From the NCBI RefSeq assembly GCF_009796805.1, contig NZ_CP047029.1, positions 620,001-684,000 of the forward strand: a stretch of 64,000 bases of DNA, given 5' to 3'. The DNA comes from Algibacter sp. L1A34. GTDB taxonomy: Bacteria; Bacteroidota; Bacteroidia; Flavobacteriales; Flavobacteriaceae. The notes under the pieces were generated by a model. The model was not told the DNA's origin. It saw nothing but the letters and a program-made list of their open reading frames with translations, and did no database searches. This document shows, one piece after another, positions 56,044 to 64,000 of the stretch (position 1 is the stretch's first letter; each line of letters begins with the position of its first letter). The translations under genes and the position numbers were made by a program.

Positions 56044-57111
56044 ATGGGACACAATATAAAACCAGGTGTAGCTACAGGCCTAGAAGTACAAGCAATTTTT
56101 AATCACGCTAAAGAAAACGGATATGCTTTACCAGCAGTAAACGTTATTGGATCGGACACTATTAATGGTGTTTTAGAAACTGCAGCAGATTTAAATGCTC
56201 CAGTAATTATTCAATTTTCTAATGGTGGTGCGCAATTTAATGCAGGAAAAGGTTTAAGTAACGAAGGTCAAAAAGCAGCTATCGCAGGTGGTGTTGCAGG
56301 CGCAAAACATGTACATACTTTAGCCGAAGCTTACGGTGTTCCAGTAATTTTACATACCGATCACTGTGCTAAAAAATTATTACCTTGGATTGATGGTTTA
56401 TTAGATGCAAGTGAAGTACACTTTAAAGAAACAGGAAAACCATTATTCAGTTCTCACATGATTGATCTTTCAGAAGAACCAATCGAAGAAAATATCGCAA
56501 TTTGTAAAACATACTTAGAAAGAATGTCTAAAATGGGCATGACTTTAGAAATAGAGTTAGGTATTACAGGTGGTGAAGAAGATGGTGTAGATAATTCTGA
56601 TGTTGATGATTCTAAATTATACACACAACCAGAAGAAGTAGCTTATGCTTACGAAGAATTAAGCAAAGTAAGTCCACAATTTACTATTGCAGCAGCTTTT
56701 GGAAATGTACACGGTGTTTACAAACCAGGAAACGTTAAATTAACTCCGAAAATTTTAAGAAATTCTCAAGAATTCATCACAAAAAAATATGGTGTTGAAG
56801 AAAACCATATCGATTTTGTATTCCACGGTGGATCTGGTTCTACAGTCGAAGAAATTAGAGAAGGAATTAGCTACGGTGTAATTAAAATGAACATCGATAC
56901 AGATTTACAATACGCTTTCATGGAAGGTATTAGAAATTACATGGGTGGAAAATCTGAATATTTAAAAGCACAAATTGGAAATCCTGATGGATCTGATTCT
57001 CCAAACAAAAAATATTACGACCCAAGAGTTTGGTTACGTGAAGGTGAAAAAACTTTTATTGCACGTTTAAAGAAAGCTTTTGAAGATTTAAACAACGTAA
57101 ATACTCTATAA
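56044..57111 (+). CDS. fbaA: Class II fructose-bisphosphate aldolase
   Basis: The zinc-dependent aldolase interconverts fructose 1,6-bisphosphate with dihydroxyacetone phosphate and glyceraldehyde 3-phosphate in glycolysis and gluconeogenesis. The 355-residue protein has the catalytic and zinc motif VILHTDHCAKK, LEIELGITGGEEDGVDN, AAAFGNVHGVYKPGN, FVFHGGSGST and KMNIDTDLQYAF, as in the long (class IIA) group. Codon use is rich in favoured codons, fitting high expression. It is monocistronic with its own terminator. Confidence 0.96.
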   Translation: MGHNIKPGVATGLEVQAIFNHAKENGYALPAVNVIGSDTINGVLETAADLNAPVIIQFSNGGAQFNAGKGLSNEGQKAAIAGGVAGAKHVHTLAEAYGVPVILHTDHCAKKLLPWIDGLLDASEVHFKETGKPLFSSHMIDLSEEPIEENIAICKTYLERMSKMGMTLEIELGITGGEEDGVDNSDVDDSKLYTQPEEVAYAYEELSKVSPQFTIAAAFGNVHGVYKPGNVKLTPKILRNSQEFITKKYGVEENHIDFVFHGGSGSTVEEIREGISYGVIKMNIDTDLQYAFMEGIRNYMGGKSEYLKAQIGNPDGSDSPNKKYYDPRVWLREGEKTFIARLKKAFEDLNNVNTL

Positions 57112-57134
57112 TTATAGGTTATTTTTTAACATAC

Positions 57135-57168
57135 ATTAAGGCTCTGCATTTAGCGGAGCCTTTTTTTA
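57135..57168 (+). terminator. Terminator of fbaA
   Basis: GGCTCTGC/GCGGAGCC stem with a five-base loop, followed by seven T residues. Confidence 0.85.
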
Positions 57169-57222
57169 TGTATTATACTCTAAATCAAATAATTAAAAGG
57201 TAAAAGTCAATAAAATCACTTA

Positions 57223-57352
57223 GGCGTTACCACAAAATTAAAAAAAGGTTTAATTTTGCCGTCAGGCTTTCCGCTGTATCTTTTTATTTTTACTTAAAAT
57301 TGCTTTGCATTTCAATTAAAAACAAAAAGGATGCCGCATCAATCCTTAACGC
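57223..57352 (+). repeat. Dispersed intergenic element, copy 4
   Basis: GGCGTTACC...CAGGCTTTCCGCTGTATCTTTTT and AAAAAGGATGCCGCATCAATCCTTAACGC are the two ends, most like copy 1. The inner arms CTTTTTATTTTTA and TTAAAAACAAAAAG pair. It lies between fbaA and accD. Confidence 0.8.
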
Positions 57353-57400
57353 AGTTAACGGCTTAATATTAAAGCTTTAAACTTTAAAACACACATTACT

Positions 57401-58258
57401 ATGTCTTGGTTTAAAAGAAAAACAAAAGGTATTACTACAACTACGGAAGAGAAAAAAGACACTCCAAAAGGACTTTGGTACAAATCTCCAACAGGTAAAA
57501 TTGTAGATGCCGAAGAATTAGAAAAAAACTTTTACGTAAGTCCAGAAGATGGATACCACGTTAGAATAGGAAGTAAAGAATATTTCGAAATCCTTTTTGA
57601 TGATAATAAATTTAAAGAACTAGATAAAAATCTAGATTCTAAAGATCCTTTAAAATTCGAGGATACTAAAAAATACCCAGAACGTTTAAAAGCTGCTCAA
57701 GATAAAACAAAACTAAAAGACGCTGTGCGTTGTGCTGTTGGTAAATCTAAAGGAAAAGACATTGTAATAGCCTGTATGGACTTCGCTTTTATTGGCGGAT
57801 CTATGGGTAGTGTTGTTGGAGAAAAAATTGCACGTGCTGCAGATTACTCTTTAAAAAATAAATTACCATTAATGGTTATTTCGAAATCTGGAGGAGCTAG
57901 AATGATGGAAGCCGCATTATCTTTAATGCAATTAGCCAAAACATCTGTTAAGCTTGCACAGTTAGCCGATGCTGGAATACCATATATTTCTTTATGTACA
58001 GATCCTACAACAGGAGGAACAACGGCATCATTCGCCATGTTAGGAGATATTAATATAGCAGAGCCTGGAGCTTTAATTGGTTTTGCTGGCCCTAGAATTG
58101 TGAGAGATACCACTGGAAAAGAATTACCAGAAGGATTTCAAACTTCAGAATTTTTACTAGAACACGGTTTCTTAGATTTTATAACACTAAGAAAAGATTT
58201 AAAAAACAGAGTTAATCAATATGTTGATTTAATAACAAATCAACCTTTAAGAGCATAA
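57401..58258 (+). CDS. accD: Acetyl-CoA carboxylase carboxyltransferase subunit beta
   Basis: AccD, with AccA, transfers the carboxyl group from biotin to acetyl-CoA to form malonyl-CoA for fatty acid synthesis. The 285-residue protein has the crotonase-fold core with [54 protein letters not shown] and IGFAGPRIV. The N-terminal zinc ribbon keeps its shape ([20 protein letters not shown], then [12 protein letters not shown]), but all four cysteine positions are replaced (Ser29, Gly32, Ser47, Asp50), so it should not bind zinc there. Confidence 0.95.
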   Translation: MSWFKRKTKGITTTTEEKKDTPKGLWYKSPTGKIVDAEELEKNFYVSPEDGYHVRIGSKEYFEILFDDNKFKELDKNLDSKDPLKFEDTKKYPERLKAAQDKTKLKDAVRCAVGKSKGKDIVIACMDFAFIGGSMGSVVGEKIARAADYSLKNKLPLMVISKSGGARMMEAALSLMQLAKTSVKLAQLADAGIPYISLCTDPTTGGTTASFAMLGDINIAEPGALIGFAGPRIVRDTTGKELPEGFQTSEFLLEHGFLDFITLRKDLKNRVNQYVDLITNQPLRA

Positions 58259-58293
58259 ATAAAAAAGCGAGCCAAATGGCTCGCTTTTTTATT
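58258..58293. terminator. Bidirectional terminator between accD and the histidine kinase gene
   Basis: AAAAAAGCGAGCCaaatGGCTCGCTTTTTT is a perfect stem with A and T runs between two convergent genes. Confidence 0.88.
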
Positions 58294-58335
58294 ATAGACT
58301 AAAACCTTATATTCTCTTTAAATTTAAAAAACGCC

Positions 58336-59436
58336 TTATACAGCTTTCCTAAGGGATACTGAGAACTCCGTTCCTTTACCCAATTCACTTTTCACATCAA
58401 TTCTTCCTCCTAACGATTCTATATGGTTTTTAGTTATAAATAAACCAACACCTCTCGCATCTTTATGCTTATGGAATGTTTTATACATTTTAAAAATATC
58501 GTCTCCATGAGTCTTCATATCGATACCTAAACCATTATCCTTAAAAGTTATTACAACAAAAGCCTCACTTACTTCACTAAATAAAAACACTTCCGCTAAC
58601 CTATCACTAGCTCTATACTTTAAAGCATTTGTTAAAAAATTTAAAATTATACTATCCAAAAAAGCCGGTATAGCCATAACCTCATGTTTAGGATTTACAT
58701 TATTGGCTATCTTACATTTTATATTTTTTGCTAAACCACTAACATTATAGATTGCTTTACTGCAATACTCGTGAAGGTTTAAAGGCTTCACTTCCTCCTT
58801 ATTCATTGATTTTATTTTAGCTACTTCACTTAAGTGAGATACCGTATCATTTAAGTTTTTTATAGATTCCTTTAAATACTCGAAATTCTCACTTTTACAG
58901 GCTGTAGATGTAGCTTCTTCCTCTGCAATAAAACCAACTAATGTTTCTAAATTAGAAGAATGCGTTCTTAAATTATGTGTAACGATATCGGCAAAGTTTG
59001 ATAATCTATTATTTTGTTCTTTACTTAAATCTAGTAAAATTTTCAACTCTTCTTGATCAGATTTTTGTTGAGAAACATCATGTATTTCAGAGATAAAATA
59101 CTCAGGATTCCCATTATCATCTCTTACCAGCGACACAGAAAGCCGCACCCAAACAATAGAGCCGTTTTGATGAAAATAACGCTTCTCTATAGTATAATTA
59201 GAAATATCGCCACGAAGTAAAGCACGCATAGCTCCTAAATCTTTATAGAGATCGTCTTTATGCGTAATATCTTGAAAGGTTTTTTCATAGAGTTCTTCCT
59301 TTGAATACCCTAAATATTTCACGATACTATCATTAACTTTAATCCATTCGCCACGCATACCCACAATGGCAAGACCGCCCATGGCATAATTAAAAATGTT
59401 CTCAAATAATTTATGTCGTGAAAAACTAATAGCCAT
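58336..59436 (-). CDS. PAS-domain sensor histidine kinase
   Basis: This 366-residue cytoplasmic kinase has a PAS/PAC module (about 10-130; FNYAMGGLAIVGMRGEWIKV, KRYFHQNGSIVWVRLSVSLV), a DHp helix with the probable phospho-His in VTHNLRTHSSNLE, and a HATPase domain (ILNFLTNALKYR; DNGLGIDM; GVGLFITKNHIESLGG). No receiver or partner regulator is adjacent, so it is an orphan. The ATG at 59436 is preferred to a TTG three codons earlier. Confidence 0.88.
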   Translation of the reverse strand: MAISFSRHKLFENIFNYAMGGLAIVGMRGEWIKVNDSIVKYLGYSKEELYEKTFQDITHKDDLYKDLGAMRALLRGDISNYTIEKRYFHQNGSIVWVRLSVSLVRDDNGNPEYFISEIHDVSQQKSDQEELKILLDLSKEQNNRLSNFADIVTHNLRTHSSNLETLVGFIAEEEATSTACKSENFEYLKESIKNLNDTVSHLSEVAKIKSMNKEEVKPLNLHEYCSKAIYNVSGLAKNIKCKIANNVNPKHEVMAIPAFLDSIILNFLTNALKYRASDRLAEVFLFSEVSEAFVVITFKDNGLGIDMKTHGDDIFKMYKTFHKHKDARGVGLFITKNHIESLGGRIDVKSELGKGTEFSVSLRKAV

Positions 59437-59445
59437 ACAATGCAA

Positions 59446-59813
59446 GTTAATTTATACAAGGATAAAAGTTAAATGTTTTTTTTTAATTAAATCATAAAAA
59501 CGAGGAAAAATACTATAAAATGCCGACAAATTACCTTTCATCTATTATTTGCCATTTAAATAGCTAATTATAAGAACTATAAAAGCTTAAACAGCTCGTT
59601 TATTATCTAAAAAACATCAAAATCTAAAACTTAAAAAATGAGCAGACATTAAAACTAAAATATATAGAGACGAAACACTACATAAACAAAATTCATCAAT
59701 CTAACAGTAATTCTTTTATTGTTACCTTATTTTATTTCTAAAAATCACTATATTTGCACGCTTGAAAGAAAAACTTTCGAGTTTACATAACAATCATTTA
59801 CAATAATATTAGA
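59446..59813. other. AT-rich spacer before rpsO
   Basis: This spacer of about 370 bases between the divergent kinase gene and rpsO has no coding frame of note. Its right end carries the TATATTTG box at 59749-59756 and the rpsO leader, which could contain the site for S15 autoregulation; no clear structure was recognised. Confidence 0.4.
59749..59756 (+). promoter_or_regulatory. -7 element of rpsO
   Basis: TATATTTG matches TAnnTTTG and gives a leader of about 55 bases before the rpsO ATG. Confidence 0.55.
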
Positions 59814-60083
59814 ATGTACTTATCAAAAGAAGAAAAACAAACCATGTTTGCAAAACATGGTAATGACAAAAACGATACAGGTTCTGCAGAAGGGCAAATC
59901 GCTTTATTTACACAAAGAATTGAGCACTTAACGCAACACTTAAAAAAGAACCGTAAAGATTATAATACTGAGCGTTCTTTAGTTATGTTAGTAGGTAAAA
60001 GAAGAAGCTTACTTGATTACTTAATTAAGAAAGATATCTTAAGATATCGTGCTATAGTAAAAGAATTAGGATTAAGAAAATAA
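59814..60083 (+). CDS. rpsO: 30S ribosomal protein S15
   Basis: The 89-residue protein is full-length S15, which binds the central domain of 16S rRNA early in 30S assembly. Landmarks are GSAEGQIALFTQRIEHLTQHL, KDYNTERSLVMLVGKRRSLLDYL and LRYRAIVKELGLRK. It lies upstream of pnp, the usual rpsO-pnp order, but a terminator separates them here. Confidence 0.97.
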   Translation: MYLSKEEKQTMFAKHGNDKNDTGSAEGQIALFTQRIEHLTQHLKKNRKDYNTERSLVMLVGKRRSLLDYLIKKDILRYRAIVKELGLRK

Positions 60084-60091
60084 TCTCAATA

Positions 60092-60124
60092 CAAAAACCA
60101 CGCTTTTCAGCGTGGTTTTTTATT
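60092..60124 (+). terminator. Terminator of rpsO
   Basis: AAAAACCACGCttttcaGCGTGGTTTTTT, a strong stem with a T-run, eight bases after the rpsO stop. Confidence 0.85.
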
Positions 60125-60301
60125 ATATATTAACTCAATTTGAACGAGTATAACTTTCAAATTAGAAGAAGCTAGATCCCAAAATGAGTTTGGGACAAAA
60201 GGTTTTTCATTGGTCGCACACAACAACTACACACAACAACACAACGACCATTGTTTAACATAATTTGAGTATATTTATGCTTGAATTACAAGAAAAAATT
60301 T

Positions 60302-62551
60302 ATGATTCCAAAAGTTTTTAAGGAGGTTATTGACCTTGGGGACGGTAGAGAAATCTCTATTGAAACCGGAAAATTAGCAAAACAGGCCCATGGTTCTGTT
60401 GTTGTTCAATCAGGAAAATGTATGTTATTATGTACAGTTGTTTCCAATTACAAACAAGCAGATGTTGACTTTTTACCTTTAACGGTAGATTACAGAGAAA
60501 AATTTGCTGCTGCTGGACGTTACCCAGGTGGTTTCTTTAAAAGAGAAGCAAGACCTAGTGATGGTGAAGTTTTAACTATGCGTTTAGTAGATCGTGTTTT
60601 ACGTCCGTTATTCCCAAAAGATTATCACGCAGAAACACAAGTGATGATTCAATTAATGTCTCATGACGATGATGTTATGCCAGAAGCTATGGCTGGTTTA
60701 GCGGCGAGTGCTGCTATTCAATTATCAGATTTCCCATTTGAATGTGCTATCTCTGAAGCAAGAGTTGGTCGTGTTAATGGTGAATTTGTAATTAACCCAA
60801 CACGTGCTCAATTAGCAGAATCTGATCTTGAAATGATGATTGGAGCTTCTGCCGATTCTGTAATGATGGTTGAAGGTGAAATGGATGAGATTTCTGAGGA
60901 AGAGATGGCAGATGCTATCAAATTTGCTCACGAAGCGATTAAAGTTCAAATTGCTGCACAATTACGTTTAGCTGAGGCTTTTGGTAAAAAAGAAACTCGT
61001 GAATACGCTACTGCAGAAGTTAACGAAGAATTACAAAAAAGAATACACGATTTAGCTTACGATAAATGCTACGCTATTGCTAAGAAGGGAACTTCTAAAG
61101 TAGAACGTACTAATGCATTTGCTGAAGTTAAAGAAGAAGTTAAAGCTTCTTTTACTGAAGAAGAAATGGCTGAATTTGGCCACCTTGTTGGAGGATACTA
61201 CAGTAAAGCTGAAAAAGAAGCGGTTCGTGAATTAACGTTAAGCGAAGGTTTACGTTTAGACGGAAGAAAGACTGATGAAATTAGACCAATCTGGTGTGAG
61301 GTAGATTACTTACCATCTACACACGGTTCTTCTATTTTTACACGTGGAGAAACGCAAGCTTTAGCAACAGTAACTTTAGGAACATCTAGAGATGCTAACA
61401 AAATAGATATGCCATCTTACGAAGGTGAGGAGAATTTCTATTTACATTATAACTTCCCTCCTTTTTGTACAGGTGAAGCTAGACCATTAAGAGGAACATC
61501 TCGTAGAGAAGTTGGTCATGGTAACTTAGCGCAACGTGCATTAAAAGGAATGATTCCTGCAGATTGTCCTTACACTGTACGTGTAGTATCAGAAGTATTA
61601 GAATCTAACGGTTCGTCTTCTATGGCAACAGTTTGTGCTGGTACAATGGCTATGATGGATGCTGGTGTTAAAATGACAAGACCTGTTTCTGGTATTGCTA
61701 TGGGATTAATTTCTGATGGTGATCGTTATGCTGTATTATCTGATATTTTAGGTGATGAAGATCACTTAGGAGATATGGATTTTAAAGTAACTGGTACTAC
61801 TGAAGGTATTACTGCTTGCCAAATGGATATTAAAATTAAAGGATTAAGCTACGAGATTTTAGTGAATGCACTAAAACAAGCTCGTGCAGGTCGTTTACAT
61901 ATCTTAGGTAAAATTACTGATACAATTGCAGCTCCTGCAGAAAGTGTTAAAGATCATGCGCCTACAATGGTAACGCGTAGAGTTCCTAACGAATTTATTG
62001 GTGCATTAATTGGACCAGGAGGAAAAGTAATTCAAGAAATGCAAAAAGAAACTGAGACTACTATCGTTATTAACGAAGATCCAGTGACTGAAGAAGGTAT
62101 TGTTGAAATATTAGGAGTTGGTAGTAAAGGTATTGATGCTGTTATGGCAAAAATAGATTCTTTATTATTTAAACCAACCGTTGGTAACGTTTACGAAGTA
62201 AAAGTTATTAAAATGCTTGATTTTGGAGCCGTTGTAGAATATATGGATGCGCCAGGAAACGAGGTTTTATTACACGTAAGTGAATTAGCTTGGGAACGTA
62301 CTGAAAACGTATCTGATGTTGTTAACATGGGTGATATTTTTGATGTGAAGTATTTTGGACAAGATCCAAGAACACGCAAAGAAAAAGTATCTCGTAAAGC
62401 AATTTTACCAAAACCAGAAGGTTATGTTGCAAGACCACCAAGAGATGACAAACGTTCTGGTGGACGTGATAACAGAGGTGCTCGTGACAATAGAGGTCGT
62501 GATAACCGTCGTGACGATAGAAAACCAAGAGAAGATAAAAAAGAAGATTAA
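60302..62551 (+). CDS. pnp: Polyribonucleotide nucleotidyltransferase (PNPase)
   Basis: PNPase degrades RNA 3' to 5' by phosphorolysis. The 749-residue protein has two RNase PH domains ([18 protein letters not shown] near 80-100; [19 protein letters not shown] near 405), the linking helical domain, a KH domain with [12 protein letters not shown] and an S1 domain ([20 protein letters not shown]). The last 40 residues are an Arg/Asp/Gly-rich disordered tail. I start at [15 protein letters not shown] (ATG 60302); a TTG at 60281 would add seven residues. Confidence 0.96.
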   Translation: MIPKVFKEVIDLGDGREISIETGKLAKQAHGSVVVQSGKCMLLCTVVSNYKQADVDFLPLTVDYREKFAAAGRYPGGFFKREARPSDGEVLTMRLVDRVLRPLFPKDYHAETQVMIQLMSHDDDVMPEAMAGLAASAAIQLSDFPFECAISEARVGRVNGEFVINPTRAQLAESDLEMMIGASADSVMMVEGEMDEISEEEMADAIKFAHEAIKVQIAAQLRLAEAFGKKETREYATAEVNEELQKRIHDLAYDKCYAIAKKGTSKVERTNAFAEVKEEVKASFTEEEMAEFGHLVGGYYSKAEKEAVRELTLSEGLRLDGRKTDEIRPIWCEVDYLPSTHGSSIFTRGETQALATVTLGTSRDANKIDMPSYEGEENFYLHYNFPPFCTGEARPLRGTSRREVGHGNLAQRALKGMIPADCPYTVRVVSEVLESNGSSSMATVCAGTMAMMDAGVKMTRPVSGIAMGLISDGDRYAVLSDILGDEDHLGDMDFKVTGTTEGITACQMDIKIKGLSYEILVNALKQARAGRLHILGKITDTIAAPAESVKDHAPTMVTRRVPNEFIGALIGPGGKVIQEMQKETETTIVINEDPVTEEGIVEILGVGSKGIDAVMAKIDSLLFKPTVGNVYEVKVIKMLDFGAVVEYMDAPGNEVLLHVSELAWERTENVSDVVNMGDIFDVKYFGQDPRTRKEKVSRKAILPKPEGYVARPPRDDKRSGGRDNRGARDNRGRDNRRDDRKPREDKKED

Positions 62552-62571
62552 TTTTTAATTTTTCTCAAAAT

Positions 62572-62608
62572 AAAAAAAGCTCAATAATTAATTTTATTGG
62601 GCTTTTTC
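62572..62608 (+). terminator. Terminator of pnp
   Basis: AAAAAAGCTCAATAA/TTATTGGGCTTTTT stem around an AT-rich loop, about 20 bases after the pnp stop. Confidence 0.75.
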
Positions 62609-62637
62609 TATATTGCATCAAGTTTATAAACCCTAAT

Positions 62638-64000
62638 ATGCTCACTCACTATATTAAACAAAAAAGGCATTATTCTATTAATGCAACGTTATGTTACGTT
62701 ATTATCTTTTTCACAATAGTATTTAATCCTTCAACCATAAATGCTCAAGAAAAGACTAACAAATATCAACAGATAGAAACCCTTTTATTAAAATCTAAAA
62801 AATTAGCCCAAACAAATATTGATAGTTCACTTTCTTATGCAGAAAAAGCTGTAAAAGAATCAAAATTGATAAGTAATGATACACTACTAGCAAAATCTCA
62901 CTTACAACAGAGCAGTCTTTTCATTTTCAAAAAAGAGTTTTCTAAATCAGATTCCTTACTCCAAGAAAATCTTACACGAAATTTACCTAAACACATTAAA
63001 GGACTCACACTGCATAACCTAGCAACAATACAGTACTATAAACAAGATTTCCCTAAAGCTCTCTCTCTTTATTTAGAAGCTGCAGAAATTCTTGAACAAA
63101 CAAAAAAAACAAAACAACTCGTTAGTACTTATTCTAATATTGGCGCTATTAATGCTTCATTAAAAAACTATAAAAATGCACAAACTTACTTAGAAAGAGC
63201 TCTTGCCTTAAGTGATTTTAACGAAGTAATAAAACTTCAAATTTTAGTTAACCTATGTAACATTTACTATAGCCAAAAACTTTTTGAAAAATATACACAA
63301 AGTATTTTTAAAGCAGAAAAACTCGCTATAAAGTACAACTCCAAAAATACATTATCTACAATATATACCAATTTAGCCATATATTTCACAAATGAAGGGG
63401 CAGATTATAACCGAGCTATTATTTATGGAAAAAAAGCAATTTCATTAAAAAAAGAACTCAACAGCACTAACACAATCAACGTTACTTACAATAATGTAGG
63501 CAATGCTTATCTTAAAAAAAAGGAATACACCAAAGCTATAAATTTTCTAGATAGCGCAAGTCTTGATGCTCAAGGCCTTTTAAAATCATATATATTCAAC
63601 AACCTGAAAGAATCTTACTTAGGATTAAAACAATATAAAACAGCTTTACATTATGCCGATTTAAAAGATAAAATTAAGGATTCCATTACCAATGAGCAAC
63701 AAAAAGAAAGTGTAGCAGAATTAACCGAAAAATATGAATCGGAGAAAAAAGAGCAACGTATTCATATTCTAGATACAAAAAACAAACTTCAAGCACTTAC
63801 AATAAGGCAACAAAATTATTTACTTGTAGCCTTGATATTTTTTGTTTTACTAATTGCTGTTTTAGGTTATTTCGGATTCAAAAATTATAAAATGCAGCAA
63901 CAATTAGATAAAGTATTATTGCAACAAAAATTGATAAAAACTCAATTGAATCCACATTTCCTATTCAATGCTTTACAAAGTATTCAAAATTTCATATACC
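62638..64000 (+). CDS. TPR sensor histidine kinase, LytS/YehU type (partial, runs off the end)
   Basis: From ATG 62638 the frame is open to the window end (454 codons). It encodes a signal peptide or anchor (ending STINAQ), about six tetratricopeptide repeats in the periplasmic part (for example LYLEAAEILEQTKKTKQL, YNNVGNAYLKKKEYTKAINF), a coiled coil, one membrane helix (LVALIFFVLLIAVLGYFGF) and the start of the His_kinase domain, QLNPHFLFNALQSIQNFIY, with the phospho-acceptor His. The ATP-binding domain lies outside the window. A LytTR-type response regulator would be the expected partner. Confidence 0.85.
   Translation, partial: MLTHYIKQKRHYSINATLCYVIIFFTIVFNPSTINAQEKTNKYQQIETLLLKSKKLAQTNIDSSLSYAEKAVKESKLISNDTLLAKSHLQQSSLFIFKKEFSKSDSLLQENLTRNLPKHIKGLTLHNLATIQYYKQDFPKALSLYLEAAEILEQTKKTKQLVSTYSNIGAINASLKNYKNAQTYLERALALSDFNEVIKLQILVNLCNIYYSQKLFEKYTQSIFKAEKLAIKYNSKNTLSTIYTNLAIYFTNEGADYNRAIIYGKKAISLKKELNSTNTINVTYNNVGNAYLKKKEYTKAINFLDSASLDAQGLLKSYIFNNLKESYLGLKQYKTALHYADLKDKIKDSITNEQQKESVAELTEKYESEKKEQRIHILDTKNKLQALTIRQQNYLLVALIFFVLLIAVLGYFGFKNYKMQQQLDKVLLQQKLIKTQLNPHFLFNALQSIQNFIY

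Noticed and set aside
62322-62558. His/Val-rich frames opposite or shifted within the pnp 3' end
   Set aside because: They come from reading the Arg/Asp/Gly-rich tail of PNPase in other frames.

Overview
The window is a contiguous piece of a low-GC (roughly one third G+C) Bacteroidota chromosome, almost certainly Flavobacteriaceae. The evidence is the gene set and order: tig-clpP-clpX, porG-uppS-bamA-skp-skp, a TTG-started ubiE followed by porT, a lipoprotein TamL next to a TrmH-type methylase, DUF5723 and HYC_CC_PP families, type IX secretion parts, and the Bacteroidota promoter consensus TTTG-N19-TAnnTTTG, seen perfectly at 131-161. No rRNA, tRNA, CRISPR array, transposase or integrase gene was recognised.

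Layout. 1-1.6 kb: the start of a probable MerR regulator diverging from a three-domain fasciclin lipoprotein. 1.8-7.5 kb (minus): clpX, clpP, tig, a small membrane protein, an alpha/beta hydrolase and pdxJ. 7.5-15.3 kb (plus): a CBS protein with nadK, then the outer-membrane assembly block porG, uppS, bamA, skp1, skp2. 15.3-19.1 kb (minus): a GIY-YIG-like protein and a metal-handling trio (HMA protein, TonB-dependent receptor, HYC_CC_PP protein). 19.2-24.2 kb: rlmB, a TPR protein, rhomboid protease, rarA and a membrane glycosyltransferase. 24.4-33.5 kb (minus): a TonB-C-like pseudogene, an envelope operon with a DUF5723 protein, a HAD nucleotidase, a polysaccharide deacetylase-like protein, radC and a FIST/hybrid histidine kinase pair, followed by mpl at 33.9-35.2 kb.

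35.3-45.7 kb is an accessory region unlike the rest. It holds small orphan genes, at least five broken or truncated genes, imperfect repeats of about 70-145 bp between or at the edges of genes (a cassette-array appearance), two FMN riboswitch-ribB units (the second ribB is dead although its riboswitch looks intact), a gene with a 342-bp internal tandem duplication, a GC-rich oxidoreductase of foreign look, and an ORF-less group II intron on the minus strand.

45.7-64 kb returns to core genes: a sulfatase lipoprotein, trkH/trkA, ubiE-porT, a GNAT acetyltransferase, a TrmH-family methylase diverging from tamL, fbaA, accD (its zinc-ribbon cysteines replaced), a PAS histidine kinase, rpsO, pnp and the 5' part of a TPR/LytS-type sensor kinase that runs off the end. 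Four copies of a separate dispersed intergenic element (about 83-164 bp, ends GGCGTTACC and TCCCTAACGC) lie at 9.1, 21.3, 47.2 and 57.2 kb.
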